Source: Polyangia bacterium
Lineage (GTDB): Bacteria; Myxococcota_A; Polyangia; Polyangiales; Polyangiaceae
Direction: 5' to 3'
Assembly: GCA_030433055.1 (NCBI GenBank)
Contig: JAUILJ010000026.1
Coordinates: 1 to 20,171, forward strand
DNA length: 20,171 bases
Shown: one piece after another, positions 1 to 8,010 of the stretch
Layout of the letters: every line of letters begins with the position of its first letter
Position numbering within the stretch: the stretch's first letter is position 1
Program-made: the position numbers and the translations under genes
Notes under the pieces: model-generated
Seen by the model: only the letters and a program-made list of their open reading frames with translations
Database searches by the model: none
Told to the model about the DNA's origin: nothing

Positions 1-390
1 TCGCTGTTCAACTTGATCGAGCAGCTGAACTTGCCGCCGTCCTCGGGGCCGAACGCCGTCAAGCCTCCGCCCAATGGGTTGATCCCGGTCGAGCTGCACG
101 CCTACTGGATGCTCGAGCCAGAGGAGATCGGCGAGAGCTTTCAGACGCGCTTCGTTCTGCAGTCGATTGACAGCGGGCTGGAAATCCCCACGGATATTGC
201 CCAGCACGTCTCGCAGACGCCGCGCTTTCGTACCCGCGCTCTTGGGTTGCCCCACCCGCCGGTGATAGGCGGTTACTCCTTGAAGGTCGATTGGCGCAGC
301 GACGACACCCGCGGCTGGATCCGCGATCTGGTGACGTGGCCGCTCACGGTGGTCGAGGTTCAGCCTCGGCCCGCCGTGACGATGCACTGA
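1..390 (+). CDS. Hypothetical protein, C-terminal part (5' end outside window)
   Basis: The frame is open from the first base to the TGA at 388-390, giving 129 codons. The ATG at 13 lies inside an already open frame, so the true start is probably upstream. The visible protein alternates hydrophobic strands and turns (SLFNLIEQLNLP, then VELHAYWML, then FQTRFVLQSID, then YSLKVDWRS and a final PLTVVEVQP). This looks like a small beta-sandwich. The opening SLFNLIEQL followed by a strand-rich body loosely resembles the small DUF6941-type proteins of myxobacteria, which is a tentative comparison made from memory. There is no signal peptide, membrane segment or catalytic motif in the visible part, so a cytoplasmic location is likely. 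It is convergent with the lipoprotein gene at 422-1684, with 31 bp between them. Function is unknown. Confidence 0.6.
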   Translation, partial: SLFNLIEQLNLPPSSGPNAVKPPPNGLIPVELHAYWMLEPEEIGESFQTRFVLQSIDSGLEIPTDIAQHVSQTPRFRTRALGLPHPPVIGGYSLKVDWRSDDTRGWIRDLVTWPLTVVEVQPRPAVTMH

Positions 391-421
391 GCTACCAGGC
401 GCTGAGCTGCGGTTCAGCCCG

Positions 422-1684
422 TCACTCGATCACGTGGGCCGAGCAACGAGGCGCAGAGCTCAAGAACCGGTAAGCGTCTGCACCGGCGCCCTCGCAAATT
501 TGAATCCACGCGGATATGCTCGGCATGTCCAGGCTCCGGGTGCCGCTGAAGTTGATGTAGTCCTTGCCATCCTGGTGGATCAAGAGCAGCGAGTCCGATG
601 GCACTTCGATCGCATAGCCGCCCGCGGACTCGTGCAAGCTAGGTGCTTCCTGCAGGTTGGCGACCGCGACGTCGACGGCTTGGCTCACCCCCAAATCCAG
701 GGGCAGGCCCCGCTCCACGGCGAACGAGGACGCCTGGGTATCTTGCGCCAGGGACACGCCCCACAGCGTCGCCTCGCCGCCGCCCTCGAACGAACTGGCG
801 ACAGGCACCGCGTAGCTGCCCAGGGTGCCCTGGAACGCCGGGAACACCAGCACTTGCTTCTGCACCGTTAGCCCGGGCACTCCCACCGGCTCGGAGCTCA
901 CGTTCCCTGTCCCCGTACCGGGCTTCACCGACACTTGCCCTAGTTGATCCGTAGGGATCAGCTGGAGCTGCTGGTCACTGAGCAGGTCGTCGCCAGGCTC
1001 GAAGCTGAGCAGACCGAAGCCGGTCCCCGTCAACGTGTCATCGCTCATGTCGTCCGGAGTGCCCGCATCGTCCCCCTCCACGATCACCGCGAACACGCTC
1101 TTCACGTCTGCGTGCACGTTGAGCTCGAAGGCGCACGCGGTGGGAGCGCCCCGTGCGACGCAGGTGGCGTCACTGATACCGAGCGCGACCCTCTCATGTA
1201 TCCGCGCGGCATCATTTAGCTCCGCACCGCGGATCTCCGCCAGGCGGTAGTGCCCGGGCTCGAGCGCCGGCAGGCTGTCCCAACCGACGATGCTACCCCG
1301 CACCGTCCGCTGCCGACTCTTGCTCGGCGTCAGGGGCACCGTCACCTCATCGCCGGTCAACCCACTGACCTCGAGCGGCAGATACCCCGAGTTGGTGATG
1401 CTGAACTCACTGACAGCCGGCAGCTTGGCGACGCCGTCCGCATCAGTCGTCGCCGACCCTTCTGTGGTGCTCACGCTGGCGTTCGCGATGGGCTTGCCGG
1501 TCTCTCGATCAAGCACCCTGACCAGGGTTTGGGGGTGAGACGCCTCGTCATCACTCCCGCAACCGACCGCGAAACAACCGAAAAGAAGTCCAACCAAGCA
1601 AGAGGCACGAAATGGCGCCGAGAAACGCTCACGGCGGGCGCCGCGAACAAACCGAGAGTTCAGTAGCTGGCAGTCGTCGATCAT
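422..1684 (-). CDS. Lipoprotein with carboxypeptidase-regulatory-like (Ig-type) domain
   Basis: 420 residues. The N-terminus has a basic region (RGARRER), a hydrophobic core and a lipobox ending AVGC, with the acylated Cys at residue 42. A short Asp/Ser-rich tether (GSDDEASHP) follows. Residues about 53-118 (TLVRVLDRETGKPIANASV, then TTDADGVAKLP) have the hallmarks of a CarboxypepD_reg-like beta-sandwich, used in envelope proteins as a carbohydrate- or protein-binding module. The remaining 300 residues look like a mostly beta extracellular domain that I do not recognise, with Cys pairs near residues 177/185 and 398/414. The ATG at 1684 is preceded by GAGGG with about 5 nt spacing. The signal peptide is somewhat long, so a later start cannot be excluded. 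The gene diverges from the ATPase gene at 1717 across about 32 bp, so the promoters must overlap. Anchoring in the outer membrane is inferred. Confidence 0.8.
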   Translation of the reverse strand: MIDDCQLLNSRFVRGARRERFSAPFRASCLVGLLFGCFAVGCGSDDEASHPQTLVRVLDRETGKPIANASVSTTEGSATTDADGVAKLPAVSEFSITNSGYLPLEVSGLTGDEVTVPLTPSKSRQRTVRGSIVGWDSLPALEPGHYRLAEIRGAELNDAARIHERVALGISDATCVARGAPTACAFELNVHADVKSVFAVIVEGDDAGTPDDMSDDTLTGTGFGLLSFEPGDDLLSDQQLQLIPTDQLGQVSVKPGTGTGNVSSEPVGVPGLTVQKQVLVFPAFQGTLGSYAVPVASSFEGGGEATLWGVSLAQDTQASSFAVERGLPLDLGVSQAVDVAVANLQEAPSLHESAGGYAIEVPSDSLLLIHQDGKDYINFSGTRSLDMPSISAWIQICEGAGADAYRFLSSAPRCSAHVIE

Positions 1685-1716
1685 TGGGCCCTCGAAGGAT
1701 ACAGTCTCCGGCGCCG

Positions 1717-4476
1717 ATGTACGCCGCGGATTCGGACCTGCCCCCAGAGAGTCAGCTGCCGCTCGACGGCTCGACGTTCGTGGGGCGAAGCGCAGAGCTG
1801 GTTGAGCTCGCGCGACGTTTTGGTGGTGGGGATCGCCTGGTTACTTTGGTCGGCGCGCCGGGGATCGGCAAGACGCGACTGGCATTGCGCTACGCCGAGC
1901 AGCTCCCCCAAGCGCTGTTCGTCGACTTGTCGAGCGCCGAAACCCTGAACGATGTGTGCGGCAACCTGGGGTCGCGCCTGGGTATCCTGTTCAGTGACGA
2001 CACCGATCTGGTGGAACACCTCGGGCGAGCGTTCGCTGCTCGCGGCCCCAGCCTGTGCGTGCTCGACAACTTCGAGCAGCTGGTGAACCAGGCGGGCGAG
2101 GCGCTGGAGCGATGGCTCGGCGCGGCGCCAGATCTGCAGCTGCTCGTTACCTCGCGGGAACGCCTGAGGCTCCCTGGGGAGTCGGTGCTGGAGCTCGAGC
2201 CGCTCCCGCTCCCTGACGAAGACGTCGACGTCGAGGTGATCGCCGAGGCAGAGGCTGTTCAGCTGTTGCTCGACCGAGCTCCACGCCTGCGCCTCAGCGC
2301 TAGCAACGCGCAGACCCTCGCCAGGCTGGTACGCGAGCTCGACGGCCTCCCGCTGGCGATCGAGCTGGCCGCCGCACGACTCGGTGTGATGGATCCGGTG
2401 CAGCTCCTCTCGCGCCTCGGACAGAGGCTCGACCTGCTGAGCCGCAGCGGCGCCAGCCCCGATTCCACACGGAGACGGGCGACGCTGCGCGCAGCGCTGG
2501 ACTGGTCCTGGGAGGCGCTGAGCGAAGAAGAGCAGCGCGCGCTCAGCGCCGCGTCGGTGTTCCGAGGCGGCTTCAGCCTGGAGGCGTTCGAAGGCGTCGC
2601 TACGGACGCCAGCCTGTCCACCCACGCGCTGGACGTGCTCCAGAGCCTGTGCGAGAAGTCGTTGATCCGCACCATCACGACGAGCGACCGCCAGCTCTCC
2701 ACCCGCTTCATGCTGTTCGAGAGCGTGCGAGCCTACGCAGCGGAGCAACTCAAGGACGGCGGAGCCACCACGCGGCGCCACGCGCAGTTCTTCACCGCCG
2801 CTTGCGGCGAACGCCTCAAGGAGCTGGAGGGCAACAGCGAGCGGCCCGGAGCCAAGGCGGAGGATTTCGTCGCGCTCGAGTGGCTCGCGGCAGAGCTGGA
2901 GAACATCCTGCTGGCTGGAGAGACGCTGATCACCAGTACTTCCAGCGCTGACATTCAGCAGCGTCTGTACCTCGCGCTCGGGGCCGGCGCAGTGCTCTCG
3001 CGTCGCGGGCCCCCAGCCCGCTACCTCGCGCTGATCGAGGCAGCGATCCACCACGCCTCCTATACATCGGCGCCGCCAGGCTTGGTCGCACGCGCGGAGC
3101 TGGAACGCGCGCGCATGCTTCAGCGCTTGGGTCGCATGGCGGAGGCCCGCGACGGCCTGCAGAGCGCGCTCGCTCGCCTCGCGGAAACGCAGGACGCCCA
3201 GCTCTTGGCGGAGCTCAAGACGGAGCTGGGAGTGCTCGAGCAGGCCTCCGGTAACCTGGACCACGCCGAGGCGGCGTTCACCAGCGCCCTCGAGCTGCTT
3301 GGTCCAGCTCAGCGCGGCGCGCGCGCGCGTGCGCTGGCCGGCCTGGGCCTGTTGCGCCACAGTCAAGGCAGGCTGGATGAAGCATTCGCTGGCTACGATG
3401 AAGCGCTCGTGCTCGCCAAGGGCGCTGGCGCTCACGCTCTCGAAGCCAGCCTGTGCCGGGACCTGGGCACCCTGCGCATGCAACAGCGGCGCTTCGACGA
3501 GGCCCGCGAGTACTTCCAGCGCGCCCTGGATCTGCACCGCACCCACGACGCCGAGAGCCTCAGCGATGGAACGCTGGTGGGCATCATCGAGGGCAACCTG
3601 GGGATCCTGGAGCAGGAGCTGGGTCACTTCGACTACGCCGGTAAGCACTTCGGGCGAGCGCTCCGCGCGGTGCGGCGCGCGGGCTCGTTGCTCCTCGAAG
3701 GGCACCTGCTCGGCTACTACGGGGCTCTCCGGCACGAACGCGCACGGCAGCGCGGTGACGCCGAGGAGGTCGAGCGCGCGCGCGAGCAGTACAAGAGCAG
3801 CCTCTTGATTCTGCGTGGAATTGGAGACAGGCGGCAGGAGGGCGTGTTCAGCGCCGCGCTGGGCGCGCTGGAAGCAGAGCAGCGGCGCCTGGAGGCAGCA
3901 CAGGAGGCGTTCGAGAGCGCCGCCGAGGTGCTCGAGCCGCTCGGTGACGCGGGTTTGATCCTGGCGCTCGAGCTGCATCGCGCGCACCTGGATCTCGCGC
4001 TGGCCAAGGAAGCGCCTGCGCAGCAACAAGCCGCGCTGCGCGCCTCCGCCGACGCGCGGCTGGCCAAGGCGCTGGCGCCGGAGCACGACGCTGTGCTCAG
4101 CCAATCCGATGACGCGCGCTTTGCTCTGCGCTTGCTGCAGTTGAGCTTGAGCCATGACGCCGTGATCTTCCGGGGGACAACTGGGCTCTTGGAGCTGCCC
4201 GGTAGCGGGCAGCTGGACCTCTCTGCGCGACAGCCGCTACGGCGCATCGCCGTAGCGCTGATTGAAAAGCGACTCACCCAACCCGCTGTCTCGATGAGCC
4301 AAGAACAGCTGATCGAAGCAGGCTGGCCGGGGGAGCGGATGACGCCTTTTGCCGCGCAGAATCGCCTAAAGGTAGCGCTATCGACGCTACGCAAGCTGGG
4401 GCTGCGCGAGCTGCTGCTGCGAGACGACCATGGCTATCACCTCGATCCGGGCGTTCCCGCGCGGATCGAGGGCTAG
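1717..4476 (+). CDS. NB-ARC/AfsR-like signal-transduction ATPase with TPR repeats and C-terminal winged helix
   Basis: 919 residues from the ATG at 1717. The frame is open back to an ATG at 1612, but that start would lie within the oppositely oriented 422-1684 gene and add a low-complexity Arg/Ser leader, so 1717 is preferred. No good ribosome site fits either start. Domain order: a P-loop ATPase with Walker A GAPGIGKT (residues 46-53), Walker B LCVLDNFEQL (about 113-122), sensor VTSRERLR (about 144-151) and the NB-ARC GLPLAIELAA motif (about 210-219), followed by a winged-helix segment (WSWEALSEEEQRALS). Many TPR-like helical pairs occupy about 370-800. The C-terminal ~90 residues (LSARQPLRRIAVALIEKR, then a helix-turn-helix-like stretch and LLLRDDHGYHLDP) resemble an OmpR/PhoB-type winged helix. 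In AfsR/SARP regulators the DNA-binding domain is N-terminal, so this order is reversed, as in many myxobacterial ATPases of this kind. Its role as a stimulus-responsive regulator is inferred. Confidence 0.88.
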   Translation: MYAADSDLPPESQLPLDGSTFVGRSAELVELARRFGGGDRLVTLVGAPGIGKTRLALRYAEQLPQALFVDLSSAETLNDVCGNLGSRLGILFSDDTDLVEHLGRAFAARGPSLCVLDNFEQLVNQAGEALERWLGAAPDLQLLVTSRERLRLPGESVLELEPLPLPDEDVDVEVIAEAEAVQLLLDRAPRLRLSASNAQTLARLVRELDGLPLAIELAAARLGVMDPVQLLSRLGQRLDLLSRSGASPDSTRRRATLRAALDWSWEALSEEEQRALSAASVFRGGFSLEAFEGVATDASLSTHALDVLQSLCEKSLIRTITTSDRQLSTRFMLFESVRAYAAEQLKDGGATTRRHAQFFTAACGERLKELEGNSERPGAKAEDFVALEWLAAELENILLAGETLITSTSSADIQQRLYLALGAGAVLSRRGPPARYLALIEAAIHHASYTSAPPGLVARAELERARMLQRLGRMAEARDGLQSALARLAETQDAQLLAELKTELGVLEQASGNLDHAEAAFTSALELLGPAQRGARARALAGLGLLRHSQGRLDEAFAGYDEALVLAKGAGAHALEASLCRDLGTLRMQQRRFDEAREYFQRALDLHRTHDAESLSDGTLVGIIEGNLGILEQELGHFDYAGKHFGRALRAVRRAGSLLLEGHLLGYYGALRHERARQRGDAEEVERAREQYKSSLLILRGIGDRRQEGVFSAALGALEAEQRRLEAAQEAFESAAEVLEPLGDAGLILALELHRAHLDLALAKEAPAQQQAALRASADARLAKALAPEHDAVLSQSDDARFALRLLQLSLSHDAVIFRGTTGLLELPGSGQLDLSARQPLRRIAVALIEKRLTQPAVSMSQEQLIEAGWPGERMTPFAAQNRLKVALSTLRKLGLRELLLRDDHGYHLDPGVPARIEG

Positions 4477-4484
4477 CGGGCGCC

Positions 4485-4958
4485 TCAGCAGGTGACCGTG
4501 ACGCTGTGGTTGTGCGCGGCGGCGTCGGAAGAGGTGAACGTCACGCTACCGCCGTCTGCGAGGGTCGCAAAGTCAGCCGCCGTCACAGTCACGGTGTGCG
4601 TGTGCAGCGCCGCGCCCGTGATGTCGTACGTCTTGTCTACACCCGCGGCGATGTCGTCCGCCGAGACGACCAGCTCGTGACCATGGTTGCCGACGATGCT
4701 GGTCTCGCAGCTGGCGCCACCTCCTCCACCGGAGCCGGCGGTATTGTTCCCCGCGGAACCTCCAGAAGCGGCATTCCCGGAGCCACCTGAGCCACCGTTG
4801 CCGGAGCCGCCGCTGCCCCCGTTCCCCGAGCCTCCAGAGCTATCATCGGATCCGTCGTCGCCACCACAACCGACGAGGCTGGTTCCGAGGGCAGCCGTTC
4901 CGGCCATCAGCGTACCAACTTCCAAAATCCTCAAGAACTGTCCGCGAGTCATCTTCAT
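4485..4958 (-). CDS. Small lipoprotein with Gly-rich tether and three HxH motifs
   Basis: 157 residues from the ATG at 4958. That start has GGAGG with 5 nt spacing, whereas the upstream in-frame start at 4991 has none and would spoil the signal peptide. The N-terminus (MTRGQFLR, then a hydrophobic core) ends in lipobox LVGC with Cys31. It resembles a Tat leader in which the second arginine is replaced by Gly. A Gly/Ser/Asn tether spans residues 32-82. The compact C-terminal domain (84-157) begins and ends with Cys (C84, C157), suggesting a disulfide. It carries HGH (92-94), HTH (119-121) and HNH (149-151), each followed by an alternating beta strand such as TVTVTAAD. HxH pairs typically bind transition metals, so metal binding is a reasonable inference. 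The gene is convergent with the ATPase gene (8-bp gap) and divergent from the di-haem protein at 5401. Confidence 0.82.
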   Translation of the reverse strand: MKMTRGQFLRILEVGTLMAGTAALGTSLVGCGGDDGSDDSSGGSGNGGSGGSGNGGSGGSGNAASGGSAGNNTAGSGGGGGASCETSIVGNHGHELVVSADDIAAGVDKTYDITGAALHTHTVTVTAADFATLADGGSVTFTSSDAAAHNHSVTVTC

Positions 4959-4963
4959 CTGAA

Positions 4964-4968
4964 CCTCC
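4964..4968 (-). promoter_or_regulatory. Shine-Dalgarno site deciding the HxH lipoprotein start
   Basis: On the minus strand this reads GGAGG, 5 nt before the ATG at 4958. It selects that start over the in-frame 4991 candidate, which would place 11 extra residues before the signal peptide. Confidence 0.75.
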
Positions 4969-5058
4969 AAGCGCCGGTTCCCACCGACCAAGTCGACTCC
5001 CAGCTTGGGGCTCCACCAGACGAGCGGCGAGTTAACCCGAGTTAATCCTTGCAGGCGT

Positions 5059-5102
5059 GCCGACGCACCTCACCCCGAAGCGGTGCGGCGGCCTGAAGGC
5101 GA
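5059..5102 (+). repeat. 44-bp direct repeat, copy 1
   Basis: It matches copy 2 (5224-5267) at 43 of 44 positions, in the same orientation, 165 bp apart. Its core, CACCCCGAAGCGGTG, is an imperfect inverted repeat. It lies just inside the left inverted end of the 5024-5307 element. Confidence 0.9.
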
Positions 5103-5153
5103 AACCGATATCTACTCAACGGTCCCACTTGGGGTGGGGGACCCGCTCGCGGG

Positions 5154-5179
5154 GGAGGGGGCTTGGGCAAGCCCCCTCC
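5154..5179. repeat. Perfect 12-bp inverted repeat (hairpin)
   Basis: Arms GGAGGGGGCTTG (5154-5165) and CAAGCCCCCTCC (5168-5179) are perfectly complementary with 2 nt between them. As RNA this would fold with a 4-nt loop. There is no T-run after it, so it is not an obvious terminator. It sits near the middle of the 5024-5307 element. Confidence 0.8.
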
Positions 5180-5223
5180 AGCAACACAGAAGCCGAGAGC
5201 ACACCAAGCCGCTGAGCCGCAAG

Positions 5224-5267
5224 GCCGACGCACCTCACCCCGAAGGGGTGCGGCGGCCTGAAGGCGA
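5224..5267 (+). repeat. 44-bp direct repeat, copy 2
   Basis: This is the second copy of the repeat at 5059-5102. Here the core is the perfect hairpin CACCCC-GAA-GGGGTG. The single difference from copy 1 completes the stem. Confidence 0.9.
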
Positions 5268-5400
5268 GGGTGTGCACTCAGAGGTTTAACCCGGGTTAAC
5301 TCGCCGCGAACGCTCGAAGGCTGCACTTGTAAGGCGGGTTCGAGGCCCGCGTTGCGTTCGCAGCTCGGTTTCCTTCGGCCCCTTTGAACCTGGAGGAACC

Positions 5401-8001
5401 ATGAGACGTTTGGCTTCGACGACCCTGATTGGCGCATGCGCGGTGGGTCTGCTGCTCGCGGCGTGCGGCAGCGATGACGCAGGCGGCGGGAACGGTGGCA
5501 ACGGCGCAAGCGGTGGCGCTGGTGGCAGCACCGCGGGCAACACTGGAGAAGGAGGTGCCGCGGGCAACACCACGGCTGGCAACGGAGGCGACGCAGGTGC
5601 AGCCGGAACCGGCGCAGCTGGCGGCAGCGCCGGCAATGGAGGCGCTGCGGGTAACGCTGGAGCCGGAGGAACCGGAGGCGCGGCTGGGGTACTGCCCCGG
5701 GCTTCACGCTCGAGCACCGTCGCGCTCACCAGCGACGACGCGACGGTCGTGATGGCGAATCAGGACTGCGGTGGAGTCAGCATCTTCGACACTGCGACCA
5801 ACGCGCTGCGCGCCAGCGTGCCCACGGGGGCTTCACCTTCCAGCGTGGTGATTCATCCCAACGACACCAGCGCCTTCGTCGCCAACCGCGCAGACGCGAC
5901 CGTGGTGCGCGTCGATGGCATCGACGGCGCCACGCCGACCGCTTCGACTCCCATCGACGTGGGCTCCGAACCGACGGGCCTTGCATTGTCACCCAGCGGC
6001 AAGCTGCTGTTCGTCGCCGAGCACGCGGAAGGCACGGTGGCGGTGATCGACACCCAAACGATGGCTGTCATCGACCGCATCACTGGCGTCGACACCCCCT
6101 ACGCCCTGGCGGTCACGAACGACCTCGATGGCGACGATGACGATGAACTGTTGGTCGTCCCGGAGTTCTTTGGCGAGGCCATCGGAGTCGAAGGCACGGA
6201 CACCAGTCGCCAGGGCCGCGTGCGCTTCTTCAACGTGAGTGACCGCGCCGCATCCGGAGAAGACGTCGTGTTCGCTCCGGTCGACAGCGGCTTCGAGCCC
6301 AAGAGCACACCGGGCGCCGGTAGCGCGATGACCTCTCCAAACCAGCTCTCGTCGGTGAACATCCAGGGCGACAAGATCTACATCACCAGCACCTCCGTGT
6401 CGCCGGCTGGCCCGCCGACGTCCAACGGCAACGTCCAACCCGTGATCTACGCCGCCAACATCAGCGACCGAACGGTGGATACCAACCACACGGTGAACCT
6501 CGCACGCGCCGTGAAGACGGACGCAGGCAGCAACCCAGTCTTGTTCCTCGCGGATATTGTTGACGTAGACTTCATCGCACCCGACGTGGCCTACGTGGCC
6601 TCTCGCGGTGCAGACGTCATCCAACGCGTCGGTTTCGGCCCGAACGTCACCGTTGGTCATCCCAATGGCGTGCGCCAGATGGACGTGCTGCCGGCTCCTC
6701 AGACAGGCCCTGGAGGCTGCAAGAACCCGACAGGCATCGTCGCAGGCCACGCCAGCCCCAAGGCTTGGGTGAACTGCTGGGTGAGCCGCTCCCTCGGTGT
6801 AATGGACTTCACCACCCAGACCCTCGCAGCAACCGTGAAGTCGTGCGATCTCCCCACCAACCCCAACGAGCAGAAGGTCGAAGCAGGCAAGCGCTTCTTC
6901 TTCACGGGGCGTGCCCGCTGGTCCGACAACGCCTGGTCCAGCTGCGCGTCATGTCACCCGGGCGGGTTGAGTGACAACGTGGTCTGGCGATTCGCTGCGG
7001 GGCCGCGCAAGTCGATCTCCCTGGCCGGTTCCTACTCTCACGGGCCGGGCGCGCTCCAGAAGCAACGCATCTTCAACCACACCGCTGTCTTCGACGAGAT
7101 GCACGACTTCAACCGCAACACCGTAGGTGTACAGGGTGGCGCAGGCGCGATCCAGGAGCCTGACACGGGCGCCGGAGCTACGGACTGCAGCGGCGCGCTC
7201 AAGCCGGTGGACCTCGGTGATGGGGTGAAGGGCGTGAACGGCAAGCCCGCGAAGGAGTTCCAGGACGCAGCAGAGAACTGCGGCACCGACGACTTCGATG
7301 CGATCGAAGCCTGGGCCAAGCAGATCCGACCTCCGGCAGGTCGCAAGCTGCTCGATCCGCAAGCAGTCGCTCGCGGCGCCGTGCTGTTCGGCGAGTTCAT
7401 CGAAGGCACCAACAGCAACGGCGGTTGCGTCAGTTGCCATGGTGGTCCCGGATGGACCGTTTCCCGGAGGTTCTACACGCCGTCCACTGCGACCAACACG
7501 GCTCTGGGTTCGTCGATCTTCACGGCGCCTCCGGCGTGGCCGTCTACCTGGACCGACCACAGCGGTGACGCTCAACTCAGCGTACAGAACATCATCTCAG
7601 ACAGCGTCAGTGAGGCACAGGGTCCGAACCACGTGGCCTGCGTCATCCGCAAGGTCGGCACGTTCGGCGTGCCCGGCGACGCGAACGCGACCGCACAGAT
7701 CGAAGTTCGGGCCAACGGGACGACTCGGGCTCAAGGCAAGGGTGGCTTCAACATCCCGTCGCTGTATGGCCTGAGCCTCGGCGCTCCGTTCTTCCACCAT
7801 GGCGGCGCCAGCAGCCTCGAAGAGATGCTCAGTGGAACCACCTGGGAGGCGCACTACCGCGCAGTCAACGCGGCGTTCCTCACAGGTACCAACGCAGCGC
7901 AAGACCGAGATGACCTGATCCAGTTCCTGCTGAGTATCGACGCCAGCACGCAGGAGCAAGCCATCCCGTTCGGCTTCGACGGCTGCCCCACGGCGTTCTG
8001 A
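5401..8001 (+). CDS. Di-haem cytochrome c lipoprotein with YVTN-type beta-propeller
   Basis: 866 residues. The ATG follows GGAGG with 4 nt spacing. Signal peptide and lipobox LLAAC (Cys22) precede a Gly/Ala/Asn tether (about 24-98). Residues about 100-470 contain YVTN/beta-propeller-like repeats (VSIFDTATNALRASVPTG, then PSSVVIHPNDTSAFVANR, then GLALSPSGKLLFVAEH, then VAVIDTQTMAVID). Two CxxCH haem c sites follow: CASCH at 515-519 and CVSCH at 676-680. The C-terminal IPSLYGLSLGAPFFHHGGASSLEEM (His799-His800) resembles the MauG/di-haem cytochrome c peroxidase domain, where a similar segment carries a conserved histidine. Function is probably envelope peroxidase or electron transfer. The substrate is unknown. 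It diverges from the HxH lipoprotein gene and is followed by two hairpin terminators. Confidence 0.88.
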   Translation: MRRLASTTLIGACAVGLLLAACGSDDAGGGNGGNGASGGAGGSTAGNTGEGGAAGNTTAGNGGDAGAAGTGAAGGSAGNGGAAGNAGAGGTGGAAGVLPRASRSSTVALTSDDATVVMANQDCGGVSIFDTATNALRASVPTGASPSSVVIHPNDTSAFVANRADATVVRVDGIDGATPTASTPIDVGSEPTGLALSPSGKLLFVAEHAEGTVAVIDTQTMAVIDRITGVDTPYALAVTNDLDGDDDDELLVVPEFFGEAIGVEGTDTSRQGRVRFFNVSDRAASGEDVVFAPVDSGFEPKSTPGAGSAMTSPNQLSSVNIQGDKIYITSTSVSPAGPPTSNGNVQPVIYAANISDRTVDTNHTVNLARAVKTDAGSNPVLFLADIVDVDFIAPDVAYVASRGADVIQRVGFGPNVTVGHPNGVRQMDVLPAPQTGPGGCKNPTGIVAGHASPKAWVNCWVSRSLGVMDFTTQTLAATVKSCDLPTNPNEQKVEAGKRFFFTGRARWSDNAWSSCASCHPGGLSDNVVWRFAAGPRKSISLAGSYSHGPGALQKQRIFNHTAVFDEMHDFNRNTVGVQGGAGAIQEPDTGAGATDCSGALKPVDLGDGVKGVNGKPAKEFQDAAENCGTDDFDAIEAWAKQIRPPAGRKLLDPQAVARGAVLFGEFIEGTNSNGGCVSCHGGPGWTVSRRFYTPSTATNTALGSSIFTAPPAWPSTWTDHSGDAQLSVQNIISDSVSEAQGPNHVACVIRKVGTFGVPGDANATAQIEVRANGTTRAQGKGGFNIPSLYGLSLGAPFFHHGGASSLEEMLSGTTWEAHYRAVNAAFLTGTNAAQDRDDLIQFLLSIDASTQEQAIPFGFDGCPTAF

Positions 8002-8010
8002 CCGAAGCTT

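Larger units (their letters stand above)
5024..5307. repeat. MITE-like element with 22-bp inverted ends, or paired operators
   Basis: The ends 5024-5045 and 5286-5307 are reverse complements at 21 of 22 positions. Each contains the near-palindrome TTAACCCGRGTTAA (perfect at 5286-5299, one central mismatch at 5032-5045). The left end also reads as two 10-bp direct repeats, GAGTTAACCC and GAGTTAATCC, one helical turn apart. Internally there are two 44-bp direct repeats and a strong hairpin. No flanking target duplication is obvious and there is no transposase. The sequence is oriented identically toward each divergent gene, about 65 nt and 93 nt upstream of their starts. A pair of operators for one regulator is therefore an equally good reading. 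Confidence 0.55.
4959..5400. other. Long divergent intergenic region (442 bp) holding a repeat element
   Basis: No convincing gene lies between the divergent HxH lipoprotein and di-haem cytochrome genes. The centre (5024-5307) is a compact repeat structure, described separately. The outer flanks (4959-5023 and 5308-5400) presumably carry the two promoters, but no clear -35/-10 pair stands out. A hairpin with arms GCGGG and CCCGC sits at 5334-5350. Confidence 0.7.

Noticed and set aside
1681..4155. An 824-residue open frame on the minus strand
   Set aside because: It lies entirely antisense to the ATPase gene, whose domains are clear. Its own translation is Gln/Arg/Leu-rich with no recognisable domain. 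Long antisense frames are common in high-GC genes.
5005..5289. A 94-codon frame in which the 44-bp repeats encode similar peptides in the same frame
   Set aside because: The repeat spacing of 165 bp happens to be a multiple of three. The frame has no ribosome site and covers the whole inverted-end element, so it is better explained as non-coding repeat.
5334..5350. tRNA T-arm-like hairpin (GCGGG-TTCGAGG-CCCGC) preceded by CTTGTAA resembling a Thr anticodon loop
   Set aside because: No acceptor, D-arm or complete anticodon stem can be built around it and no CCA end is present. At most it is a tRNA fragment or chance.
5989..6750. A 253-residue His/Val/Asp-rich frame on the minus strand
   Set aside because: It is antisense to the beta-propeller part of the di-haem protein. 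Its composition mirrors the complementary codons of that gene.
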